From positions 56,984,560-57,048,559 of the forward strand of contig OY987301.1 of the NCBI GenBank assembly GCA_963920635.1: DNA of 64,000 nucleotides. The letters are read 5' to 3'. The DNA comes from Pseudeuparius sepicola (Eukaryota; Arthropoda; Insecta; Coleoptera; Anthribidae). Shown piece by piece: positions 46,350 through 56,807 of the stretch. Below the pieces are notes generated by a model, which made no database searches, had not been told where the DNA came from, and saw nothing but the letters and a program-made list of their open reading frames with translations. The first letter of the stretch is position 1; the number at the start of each line of letters is the position of its first letter. The translations under genes were made by a program, and so were the position numbers.

Positions 46350-46790
46350 AATGACGTCAAAACCTATAGACGTGGTGCCCCATTGTTAAAATGCCCTTTA
46401 TTTTGACTCCAAGATTAAATATATCCATACTACTCTAAAAACATGCTGCAAACAAAGACAGAAAGTCAACCATCAACCAACTATACACCCGGTGATTCCC
46501 GGTTATAGTTCCTCCAAAATCACACTTAGATATCGCATGTTTTTTCTTGTTTGGGGGCGCCGGAAGCATCGGAACCTCACCCGAAGACTCGGGGGATGGT
46601 CTAACGATGCCAGCCTCCGAGCCCAGAGTCGAAATAAGTTCGCTACGGCTCGACAAAAAGGGGCAATTCCTGACAATCTCGCGACATTTTCGGAATAATT
46701 CAATGGAGCGCTTAGATTGTGATTAGTTCTGGGCGTCAAGCGTTTATCAAAACAAACCTGTCTATATGCTCTGACGTCATTGGTGCCCAG
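46350..46790. mobile_element. CRE-ended element, copy 2 (longer)
   Basis: Reverse-orientation copy of 33832-34204. Its ends AATGACGTCAAAACCTATAG and ATGCTCTGACGTCATTGG carry TGACGTCA. The extra GC-rich centre (about 46548-46645), absent from copy 1, gives a minus-strand frame with RPSPESSGEVPMLPAPP (46435-46656), which could be part of a lost coding exon or chance. Confidence 0.75.
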
Positions 46791-48137
46791 TTCGGCACCA
46801 CCAGTGGCGTATCGCGTGGGACTGATAAAGAATGAAAAATAGCATTAATGTTGGTATATAAAGGGACCAAATTGTGACAAATCAACAAAATTTTAGTTGT
46901 TTGAGGCGGTATACAAATAATACAATGTCTTTTTTCCTTGAAGCTATTTTTCTAATACCTATATATAAATATTTACCTATGAAAGGTTATTCCTGATACT
47001 TTCTGTTCACTTCGACTCTTGCAACCAAAAGCTGAACAAAACACCACTATGATGCCACAAAAATAACATTGTCTTCAGTCTGTATTAGCAGAAAATCACA
47101 AAAACTAAACCTGCTGTCACATACGACGTCTGGCACCAAATTATCTCTGCTATGGTCCGTAAATAGGTACACGTTACGCGTCCTCTCCCCTCCGTTGTCT
47201 AAGTTTAAGTGTCACGGATACCTTATTTTACTGAAAAAAAGGCATTTTCACATGAAGAAAAGCGTGACATGATTTAAATTTATTATTCCTCAAATATAAA
47301 AATGACGTCGAAGGGATATTGGACGAGCCATAAACAATTTAAGGAAACGTGCTGCATTGTGCCTTGAGGAGCAGGACAAATAATTGAACATTTATTGTAA
47401 AATAGGATTGTCCACTCGTCTAGGTTTTTGTTGTTCTTGTGTTTCCAGTTTGACTCTTTTAGTGTTCTGTGTTATATGGCAAATGACGAATAAATATCAA
47501 TAAGGTCTCAGATCATACTCTCTTGGTACGTTTATGATTTATTTAATCATTAACTGATTTTTTACTAAACCGTTAAACAATATTCCAAAGCACACTTCGC
47601 AACAATGGGTAACTAAGCTTATGTTTCCAAAGCACCCTATATGCAAAAACGTCAAACATTATGGGGCTTACGTTTCCAAGGCACTCTACATGCAAAAACG
47701 ACTAATTTGATATTACGGCAAAAAAACAAATTAAAGCATAATGTGTGACATACCATTTTAACCAGAAAAAATTATCTTATCAAAAATGCAAAAAGCCAAT
47801 ATGGCGCCCATAAGGAAAATAAAAGTTGATTGTCATATCTTTGTCCAGGGAGGCGAGAAAAAAAATGCGAGGTAATATTTAGATTTCTTGTAAAAAAATG
47901 CCTTAATAATGTTTACCTTAGAAATGTCCAGCGCCATTCGTTTTCGTTTAAAAAAATAGAACCGAAAACGACCATTTTCAGTTTTATCGCATTATTTTCA
48001 AAACGAGAAGGGCCAACCAACATTTTTTTACCATGTTACTCTGCATCAAATGCGCAACTTTGCCCCAATTTAACAGACCTCGTATCTCTTAAGATAACCA
48101 AAATCCTCATGCATAGACTCGAAATACGGTCACCCTG

Positions 48138-48721
48138 TATAAGTATATATAGAACACAGAAAGAAAAATTCCTAAATCGAATACATAACACGATTTGTAA
48201 ATATTTGAAGAACGAATACAAATAAGAATATTATTGCAAAGTTCTGCTCTATGTTTAATGTGTCAAAGATTGTAACGTCAACAATAATTTTTGTTTTTGG
48301 TTTCATAATTACCAAAGTATAAATTTTAGTATTTTCCCGAAACAAAAGAACCGTCAATATCTATTATTTTGTTCATTCAGTGGCTGAGCTAATGATAGAA
48401 CTAAAATGTATACTAGTCATTTTTGGAGCATAGGCACATTTATATAAATTAAAATAAAAACACAAAAACGTGAACTTACATTTCCGCTAAAACTGGGTTT
48501 ATGCACACATAATGTTTACTAGTAAAATGAAACGAGTCACAATTTCATTTTTAGTTTAATGGCACATAGAAATATAGGTACAGATCATCTCTGTCGACAG
48601 AAAAACAGATTTATTTAGGTCACAGAAAATATAAATATACATATATCGAAGCGAAAACGATAAACTACACTAATATGGGGAGGGAAAGAAATCCGTCACG
48701 CAACAGTTAAAGGGTAGGTAT
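48138..48721. other. No supported gene
   Basis: AT-rich. No domain or element ends recognised. Confidence 0.4.
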
Positions 48722-49345
48722 AGTATTTCTAAAGTCACTTGGAACAGCGTAGAAACCTTTGAATTTGATACAGGTGATTTCTGCTGATAATTCTGGTACT
48801 TTTACCAGTAGCAGAGCGTGGTAAATGCTATGAAATAGATCGCGCCTCGTATACTGTGTTCCAAGTGAGTTCATTTATATTTTACCAGGGTAGCTGGAGA
48901 ACAGGCGCTTCCAGCAATAAAAATACGAGACAAAACACTTTTTTTACCATATTAAACCGCACCTGGTATTAGAAGTAAAAGGAGATGAAGGAGACAGAGA
49001 CTAAAAACAAGTGACTGCATGCTCGCCTAAATAGGCCACTTGTATAATACAGCGAAATGCGGTGGATAGGCGTGCGATAATTTCACAGATTTTAGGATAT
49101 ACTTGCACAAATAGTTGTAATCGATATGGCTTTTTAGAGACCTTTCGACAATATTGTATGGTGCATTAACCTTTACCTTGTGTTTGACGACACCCTTAAA
49201 AAACCCTTAAAAGTGAAATATTATATTGATTGTAGAATATTGTAATATGTGTATCTTTAAAAAACTTTGTGAAGCTTATGTCCTATATTCTTTTTGTGAC
49301 GCCAATTAGAGTTTTTTATGCCCTTTCAAGTGACTTTAGAAATAC
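48722..49345. mobile_element. 'CTAAAGTCACTTG' family copy 2, with both ends
   Basis: The inverted ends TATTTCTAAAGTCACTTGG and CAAGTGACTTTAGAAATA lie at 48723 and about 49327-49344. Relative to copy 1 (3827-4315) it is inverted and longer by about 120 bp on one side. 624 bp, non-coding. Confidence 0.75.
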
Positions 49346-49384
49346 CATACGTTGACTGAATATTTTAGTCAGGTATAAGTAAAA

Positions 49385-49440
49385 GCACAGAATAAATAGC
49401 TTTGCAAAAGGAATGCCAAGTCCTCATGGACATTCTCATA
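49385..49440. repeat. Solo end of the CACAGAATAAATAGCTT MITE family
   Basis: GCACAGAATAAATAGCTTTG with TCCTCATGGAC resembles the left end of 60573-60838. No partner end was found nearby. The open frame 49402-49671 starts inside it and shows no domain. Confidence 0.5.
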
Positions 49441-50279
49441 ACTTTGGTAGTGTCTCTAGAATTTGTTTCTAGTGTCTTAGGAAATCAACACTCTATGTTT
49501 AGGTTACTGACGGTTGTACCTTTATTAAAAGATCGCGTTGAACACGTATTCATAGGCTATGGACCGATGACTGATGAACTGATGAGAGATGTAGAATTTC
49601 ACATAAAACGTAAAACGTTGAGTAGGAATGCTTATCTTATGTGTTACTGTCCAATTCTCTCCGTAAATTAATAACATGAAAGATCACAATATTTTATTTT
49701 AATCGCCAAATATATTACCTACAGGGTCATGCAAACTTATCATCCAAACTTCACGCCCCAGCCCATTTTTAGGAAATCGCGGAACGTTTTTAAAAAGTGG
49801 CATCATGGCATGAAGTGGCATTGGTCAAGGAATAGATTATATTTTTTAAAACGTCGTGTGACGTCTCGATGTCTCTGAATATATTTTGTTTCCAATCAAT
49901 TCACAATTATTGATACTGGAATGGTATATACCTATTTTTGTAAGTAGCTATATTTTCTTATTGACAATTTTATATAATCATTATGGTTAAAAGTTATCGA
50001 CATTTGAAATTTGAATTATGCAGAACCATTATGTTATACCTAGTATCTCTTGATTCAGTAAAAATTGCTCAGAAATGAAAATTATGACTGTATATCATTT
50101 TTTAACCTCTTAGCAAGCCTATTGTTATTGTTATTAGTATGGTTGATAAATACTTATTTCTGCGGGTCCCAAATAATTCTTGCTAATTCTGAGAGAAAAT
50201 TTGATAAACAATCATAATGTTCAATAATACATGATGTTTAGTGGCATATCAGGTAAAGGATATTAATGGAAAAAAAATG
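49441..50279. other. No supported gene
   Basis: AT-rich. No domain, RNA or element ends recognised apart from the terminator T-run of the following tRNA-like sequence. Confidence 0.4.
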
Positions 50280-50352
50280 CACTTCAGCCGGGACTCGAAC
50301 CCGGGACTCCTACTGTGGCTGTAGGCACTTTAACCAACTAAGCTACCGGAGA
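50280..50352 (-). tRNA. tRNA-like sequence with apparent anticodon CCA
   Basis: On the minus strand a D-arm (TAGCTTAGTTGG, A-box-like), anticodon arm CCTAC-AGCCACA-GTAGG (anticodon CCA, nominally Trp) and T-arm CCGGG-TTCGAGT-CCCGG (B-box) can be drawn. A run of eight T follows directly (50277-50270 complemented), a usable Pol III terminator. The acceptor stem pairs incompletely (two mismatches) and the body does not resemble the insect tRNA-Trp I recall. It may be a tRNA pseudogene or the head of a tRNA-derived repeat. Confidence 0.55.
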
Positions 50353-51673
50353 TACGGGTTCCATCGGCTAGGTGTTATTTATTCCAATTGATATATAGTT
50401 AGTAGCGGTGAGATGTAGGAGACATCCGCGTCTTCTACAGCTACTAGAAGGGGTTAGAGGGTGTAGGGTAACCATTCATGATTGTTGATTATGTGAACTA
50501 GGAATAATTATTACAGGTACTAAAAATCTTTCTATAATTTTCAATTGTGACCAATTTCTTTTTATGAATTTGTTTACCTTATCTCTTACAGGGTGTTCGA
50601 ATTTTGAGCATGAAAGTCGAAAAATCTTCACATCTTTAATGTCAATAACTTTACTTGGAATGGTGCAAACTATTCCTTGATCAATTTCCACGCGGTAGAG
50701 GACTTTTAGGGGCAGGCGTTTACGCGCGGACGTTTGGGCGCCGGCGTTTAGGCGCCGGACATATTTGCCTTTCTTAATAGCACGTATAGATACATAAATA
50801 AGTATTTGCACCCTTTTGATCACTGAAATTATTAATACTATAACTGTATGCACTTTTCCTACTCCCATACTTTATAATAGGGTACTTGACAATATTTTTA
50901 ATTGCTCTAAAATTGTTCTAAAATTGTACTCTGTTTACAGTAGATGCACCAACACAATTTTGTTCAGGCTGAAATCTACAGTTTCGCCGTTCTATTGTCC
51001 AGAAAGCCAAACGTGGCAACTCTGTGCCTCGCAGGAGAAATGGAACTGTAACGTTGCCGGTGCCCGTTTGCAATCATTCGTGGAACAAAGGCAAATTGCA
51101 GTTTTCTATTCAAGTATCTCCAGATTGCCTATAAATATCTGTTACTTAATGTTTTGAAACCTTTGAGCTTTAACTAACGCAATTGCACACACAAATTTTG
51201 TCACATAAAGACTTTTTATTACGAATACCTTCCGTATATTGACTCCTTAATATCAAAATGGTGTCTGTTTATGCTGCACACGCTGGAAACTATATCCTTC
51301 ATCTCTGCCACGTAACACTTTAGTTAAAATATCTGTATACGGAACATACTATAAATATTCAGGTACCAATAATGGGGGAAATATTCGCGTATTTGGCAAC
51401 GTTACCCGCCCACCTAGGCATCTAACCATATTCATATATCCACATGTCATCTAACTGTTATTCCGTATCTCGCTAAATCAAAATATTAGTAGATAATATC
51501 TGTGCCATTTATTATAGTTTGTTATTGATATTTACTATTATATATTGTTTGCGGACCTAGTTATAGATGTGTAAGGTAAGGTATAGATGTGTAAGGTATG
51601 GTATCATGGACTGCCGAAATCCATGGGATAAAACTGCAAAGGTTTGTACCTACGTTCTAGTAAGAATACAGTA
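50353..51673. other. No supported gene; contains a short GC-rich repeat and one element end
   Basis: CAGGGTGTTCGAATTTTGAG at about 50589 is an isolated element end. At 50714-50762 GCGTTT is repeated with GGCGCCGG (GCGTTTACGCGCGG, CGTTTGGGCGCCGG, CGTTTAGGCGCCGG). The frame 50476-50868 (minus, 130 codons) crosses both and is not considered a gene. Confidence 0.45.
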
Positions 51674-52308
51674 CAGTAGAGTCTCTAAAAGGTGAATACC
51701 ATAACGTGAACATCCAAAAACATGAACCTTTGGTTTCGTTCCCCTGCATACTCTAAAACGTAAACGATAAAAATTTCGTATTCTAAAACGTGAACATTCG
51801 CGAAAAAAACGGAAAAAATGATCGAATCGCATTTTGTATTCCGCTTTATTATTGTTAGGCAATAGTGAGAAACAAGCTGCAGCAGGGACAGATTAGTGTT
51901 TGGGTTGAATTCTGTTAAAACAATTGCATTTATTCCAATCAATTTATTCCAATCAAAAATAGAGTATATCACAATGAAGCAATTATCTTCTTTAATAAAG
52001 GGTTGGAATAGGCTGAACAGAATAATATTGACCATGACGATATTCAGGTCTTACGAAGACAATTCAAAAATCGTCCCGACAATTGAGTTTATTGGACTTT
52101 TTTACTAAAAAATAAGTTGTGTGCACTATAATACGCGCCATTTTTTAATTAATATTTTTAGTTTATGCATTTTTCATAATAATGAAGGTTTATTTTTATA
52201 TTTCTTATATTTTAATATTTATTGTAGTTACCATGTTCTGTAACGTGAATTATTCGAAAACATGAACACGGCCATCCTTAATTAGTTCACGTTTTCGAGA
52301 CTGTACTG
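51674..52308. mobile_element. Pogo/Tigger-like (Tc1/mariner) deletion derivative
   Basis: 635 bp flanked by TA. The left CAGTAGAGTCTCTAAAAGGTGAA and right TTCACGTTTTCGAGACTGTACTG are inverted. Several internal AACGTGAAC/GTTCACGTTTT motifs (51699, 51755, 51796, 52240, 52285) resemble transposase-binding repeats. The plus strand near 52030-52080 contains DHDDIQVLRRQFKNRPDN, possibly the tail of a former transposase. Confidence 0.65.
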
Positions 52309-53864
52309 TATTATGAGTTATTAATAAATAGAGAACCTCGGCGTAGGGAGCATCTTGAAGGCGCGTTTATGAAGACGCCATAGTACCTACTGAGCCCGAA
52401 TTCCGGACTTTAAGCCCAACCTAGCCAAAAAAAAATAACAGAAAAACTATTGAATAAGTATTTACGAAAAAAAATACCCTTCTTGACTAAATCGTCGATC
52501 GAGGAAGGAATCAATCAACGCTAAAAGTGGTTTCACGGGGCATCATAAGTCTGGGAGTTTGAGGTTAGAATTTTGAAATTTCAACTTTCCTTGCACTTTC
52601 ACTGACGAATAAGGTTATGTCTCAGAACACTTTAGTGGTATCGCTATGTTGCCAAATTGCCGTTATAAAACACCTGTGACGTCATAAGTGCTTTCCCGCC
52701 AAATTTCAAAGAAAGTCTAATAACTTGCTAATTACGTCAATATATATTTTTTAAATAATAGTAGGGTCTTAGGCAAGTGTCCAGGAATTGTTTTATCAAG
52801 TTTGCAAAATTTCGTCAAGTACCCTATTGATTTATTATACATGTACTACCTCGTATAATGATATTAATTTTTCATTACGATATAACTTTTTTACTAATAG
52901 AAATGCTAAATCACAATTTGCATAGAAATGCAGTATCTCAGCAATATTCGGTAATATAATCTGCATTGCCATGTTTGGTAAATTATCATTTTCCTCCCAA
53001 CACATTTGGCTAATTTTTTTGCCCGCATATCTACGCACTATAATGTAGTGATTCATTTGACTTTTTGAGAAATCTAATACCTAATTAAAAAAAAACATCA
53101 AAAACACACTTGGGATGCTTAGGTAAATACGTGTGAAAATGCAGCTTGTCATTTGAGTGACGAGAGTGGCGTGCTTTAGGTATTTATATGTGATTATTGC
53201 TGCTCAGTTACTGTTACTTATGTTTGTTGTGGAACCAAATTTGCGTAGCACCTACTCACTTGCAAAAAATATATATGTTTACACTATTTCCAAAGCACAG
53301 GTGACCAAAGTCTTTCTCTCGACTTTGCTATTACTTCCGGAGGGATATTAATTTTCAAGAAATTGTTTGTATTTTATGCAATGTGTATATTATAATGTTT
53401 TACTGCCAATCTTCGTGTTGTTATTCTTGCCAGTTGTGATTCCAACCTAGATTCCAAAATTAGAAAAGTACAGGGTGTCCCAGTTAACGTGATAAACCCG
53501 ATTTTCTCGGTAATTTTAAAGATAAATTGATTGTTCAATTAATTTCAAAAAGTATATTTTTCCAAAGAATGTAAAGTTGGATTTTAACACAGAATATTAG
53601 CAATTAGATAAAAACATATGACAGTTTTCATTTCTGACTTCCGGTTTGACCGGAAGTGACACCACTTGGCCAAATTTTTTAAACGCCCTGTATATTCTAG
53701 ATTTCATAGGTTCCCTTTCTTCCCCTAATTCCAACAATACGTAGTTTTATATAGTTATCGTCGACAATATATTTTTAACATTCCATGCAAAGATTTATCA
53801 TATTTGACGCAATTTATTAAAAAATGAAAATTTGCTGCTTGGTTATTTTTAGAGGTAACTATAC
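52309..53864. other. No supported gene
   Basis: AT-rich. A CRE octamer lies at about 52679. A weak inverted pair CAGGGTGTCCCAG (about 53471) and ACGCCCTGTATA (about 53686) may delimit a small diverged element. Confidence 0.4.
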
Positions 53865-54982
53865 AGGGTGAGTCATTAGTAATGGCACATAGTGCAACCG
53901 CATATATTTTGGGCCAAAATATTACGATTGAGGCTAATATGCCTTATCGAAATGTTGTTTGTTTAAGAGGTACAGGGCGTTAAAGTTCATTTTTTGAAAT
54001 TGAATTATGGCTACATCTCCCGAAATAATCAAGCTGCTGAACTGAAATTTGGCACTGTTATGTTTTTGGGGATAGAGAATAACTGAAAATGCCAATTTCT
54101 ACTTATCTTTCAGAGGGCACCACTCAGTCTGTTTTTGAATAGTGCTTTTACTTGTAACTTTTTTGAGGTTATCTTTTTGGTCTTGCAGGTCCATCCTTTT
54201 AGTGCATCTTTTCATTATGCTGCAAAAAGGTACTCTTGTTTCATAACGATAAAATCCACCGTTTGCGTTAAAATTGCCAAAACGTGCCCCAAAACATCTG
54301 TTGAATTCAAGATTCGAAAAATAAAATATTCACATACTGCTTTCAAATATTGCACAACGACTGTATCATTTAAAGCGAGAAAAAGACCCATATGAACAAT
54401 GTCCCAAAAAATATTCACTTTCAAAATGGAACGGACTGAAACTCGACAAAATTTGGACACACTATTTAAAAAAATATTCACTTGCAAAATGGAACGGACT
54501 GAAACTCGACAAAATTTGGACACTATTTCAAGAAAACAAATGTGTTTCGACCAATGTTCATTTGGAATTTTTTTCTTCATTATCAATGTACCTACAGTTG
54601 ATCTGTAACAAAGCAGTAGGTGAACATTTTATTTTTCGAATATTGAAGTCAACAGGTGTTTTGGGGCACGTTTGGGCAATTTAAACGCAAACGGTTGATT
54701 TGGGCGTTATGAAACAAGAGTACCTTTTTCTTGCAGAATGAAAAGATGCGCTAAAATGACGGACCTGCGGGGCCAAGAAGATAACCTTCAAAAAAGTTAG
54801 GAGTAAAAACACGATCCAAAAACAGGGCAAGTGGCGCCCTCTGTGAGATACGGCGAAATTTACATTTTCAGCTTATTCTCCATCCTAGAAAACACAGCAG
54901 TGCCAAATTTTAGTTCAGCAGCTTGATGAGTTTGGGAGATGTAGCCATAATTCTATTTAAAAAAATAAAGTGTAAAGATATA
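53865..54982. mobile_element. Fold-back element CAGGGTGAGTCATTAG with central tandem
   Basis: The arms mirror each other: GCTACATCTCCCGAAATAAT (left) against the GGGAGATGTAGCCATAAT-type stretch at about 54940, and GCCCCAAAACATCTGTTGAA against its mirror at about 54650. The left end is TA|CAGGGTGAGTCA. The right end merges with the start of the next element. The centre holds a 65-bp tandem duplication. Confidence 0.7.
54403..54535. repeat. Tandem duplication of a 65-bp unit
   Basis: AAAATATTCACTT(T/G)CAAAATGG ... AACTCGACAAAATTTGGACA occurs twice with very few differences. Both strands are open through it, so the frames 54215-54586 (minus) and 54399-54608 (plus) reflect the duplication and are not genes. 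Confidence 0.85.
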
Positions 54983-55640
54983 CAGGGTGTTTCATTAAGG
55001 GTGAAGAGGTTCCGTATCTCGGAAATTAATAGTCCTGGAGCTGGAGGGGGGAAAAATCTTCTTAAGTAATGTGGTCACGAAAAATTGCGGGAAATTATTT
55101 TTAAGTTCGTAGGTCGGCCGCTAGGGGGAGTAAATTTAGAAATGAGTTTTCTCAAAAGAATGACTAATAAAGATATATCAAAAATAATGTTATTGCATTC
55201 CTCAGCAAATTCTGAACAATTTTCGTTAATGCTTTTGGCTCTAGATCTTCAAATAATGGTGGAACTGGCGGATAAGCCTTGACTTAAAAAAATGCTGCTA
55301 ACTCCGGTTTGGCATAACCGAATTGGTCGAATTTTGGCTTGTTGAAGAGAGCTTTTCTTCTTTCTATCAAATGGTTGTCCAGTAAGGTTATTTCAAATTT
55401 CATGGTCACCGCTAGAGTGCGCAATTTGAAAAATTTCCCTTTTATTACAATTTACTCTGAAATTTTAAATGCAATGATATATTATTTATTCTGTTATAAT
55501 CGAAAAGTATAAATAATTATTAATATGTTATTTGGAAGAAGAAGGAAGTTATTTCATTAACTGATATTTTTTTCATTTTTTATTCCGTTAAACGTATTTC
55601 TAATTTACTTCCCTACCTTACCTGTCGTATCGATATGAAA
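54983..55640. mobile_element. 'AATAGTCCTGGAGC' family copy 2
   Basis: Starts TA|CAGGGTGTTTCATTAAGGG and repeats the left arm and interior of 13549-14494 in the same order (AATAGTCCTGGAGC, TGTGGTCACGAAAAATT, CTAACTCCGGTTTGGC, GGTCACCGCTAGAG). The right arm is missing, so it is truncated. Confidence 0.7.
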
Positions 55641-55743
55641 TTATCTCGGAAATCATTTAGTAAGCCATGAAACAAAATCGTTTGGTAGCTGACAGCGTAT
55701 TCACTTTCCGCAAGTGGAGCATATCGTAATCGTCGGCATTCGT

Positions 55744-55918
55744 GTACAGGGTGAGTCATGTAAGTGGTTCATTAGAAGTTTACGGGGATGGAGTGCGAAT
55801 TTTGATTTGAAATTTTGGTTACTTATATAACAGGTTGTAAACTTTCTTTCTAAAATATTTTCAACTGCCGATCACTTCCGGTTATACCGGAAGTCGATAG
55901 TAACTTTGTTATTTCAAA
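55744..55918. repeat. Element end CAGGGTGAGTCATG and flank
   Basis: TA|CAGGGTGAGTCATGTAAG at about 55745 begins an element whose interior ACTTTGTTATTTCAAATAGA (about 55903) is mirrored at about 57930-57950. The whole 55.7-57.96 kb block may be one nested structure. Confidence 0.45.
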
Positions 55919-56480
55919 TAGAACACCCTATATATTATTACACCATTTGGTTCCCTATTAAATTCCAAATCTTTTTTCTGAATATAATGTGTACCCTATT
56001 CCTAACCCTTTTCGAGATATTCGCAAATTTTTGATTTTTTTGAGTGTTGCAGCCATCGACCATCGACAATCACAAATGAAAAATCCATGGCCGCCTATTA
56101 GAAAAGGTCCTTTATTTCTTGATATGGAGCAGCAAAAATACGTATTTTGCGTAATAACGAAGCAACCATTTGAAAAAAATGAGATTTTTCAATTTTTCGA
56201 TGTTGATATTGGGGATTTTTTCCGGAACACCCTGTACAATAATATGAAAAGGCCATACAGACCATTTAATAAAGTTGACTATGACAGACCAAAATTTCAG
56301 TTTTCCAGATTCATAAATTTCAAAGTTATCATCACTATAGTCGATGGCTGCAACACTCAAAAAAAATCAAAAATTTGCGAATATCTCGGAAAGGGTTAGG
56401 AACAGGGTAAACATTATATTCAGAAAAAAGATTTGGAATTTAATAGGGAACCAAATGGTGTAATAATATATAGGGTGTTC
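55919..56480. mobile_element. Fold-back element TAGAACACCCTATATATTAT
   Basis: Arms of about 150 bp: ACACCATTTGGTTCCCTATT at the left, its mirror at about 56440-56460; CTATTCCTAACCCTTTTCGAG and mirror; GTTGCAGCCATCGAC and GTCGATGGCTGCAAC. The frames 55989-56399 (plus) and 56112-56360 (minus) run through both arms and are not genes. Confidence 0.8.
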
Positions 56481-56807
56481 TAATCTATAGGCATCATTCT
56501 GCATCATGTTTTAGTTTATAACTGGTCGACAAAAATTGTAAAGAAAATCAATCTCACATATTATTTATAAAATAAAAAGAACAGTTATGATGTTTTTAAA
56601 ATGTTACACGTAACAAACAGATGTTGCTGGCTGATTTTAAATTGTTAAATGTTCGTAATTTTAATAAATATTGTATAACCTGAAGATGGCTATTATCAGC
56701 CGAAACGTACGTAGAAGAAATTAAATAAAAACTATTGAATGGTTCCAAATGTTTGATATGGTAGTAACCCAGGAAATTGATCACTAATATATAGGGTGTC
56801 TAATATA

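Larger units (their letters stand above)
45689..48137. mobile_element. 2.4-kb fold-back element, CAGGGTGACCGTATTTCGAG ends, about 600-bp arms
   Basis: The ends CAGGGTGACCGTATTTCGAG and CTCGAAATACGGTCACCCTG are perfect inverted repeats flanked by TA. The arms (45689-46285 and about 47575-48137) stay aligned along their length. The loop carries CRE-ended element copy 2 (46350-46790). Short tandem units lie at the inner arm ends. Confidence 0.85.

Noticed and set aside
47830..48225. 131-codon plus-strand open frame
   Set aside because: It lies in the right arm of the fold-back 45689-48137 and reads through its terminus. No domain.
50476..50868. 130-codon minus-strand open frame
   Set aside because: It includes an isolated CAGGGTG element end and a short GC-rich tandem. 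No recognisable domain or splice context.
54215..54586. 123-codon minus-strand open frame
   Set aside because: It runs across a tandem duplication and an inverted-repeat arm, and the repeated peptide comes from the duplicated DNA. No domain.
55989..56399. 136-codon plus-strand open frame
   Set aside because: It spans both arms of the palindrome 55919-56480, so its length reflects inverted-repeat structure and not selection.
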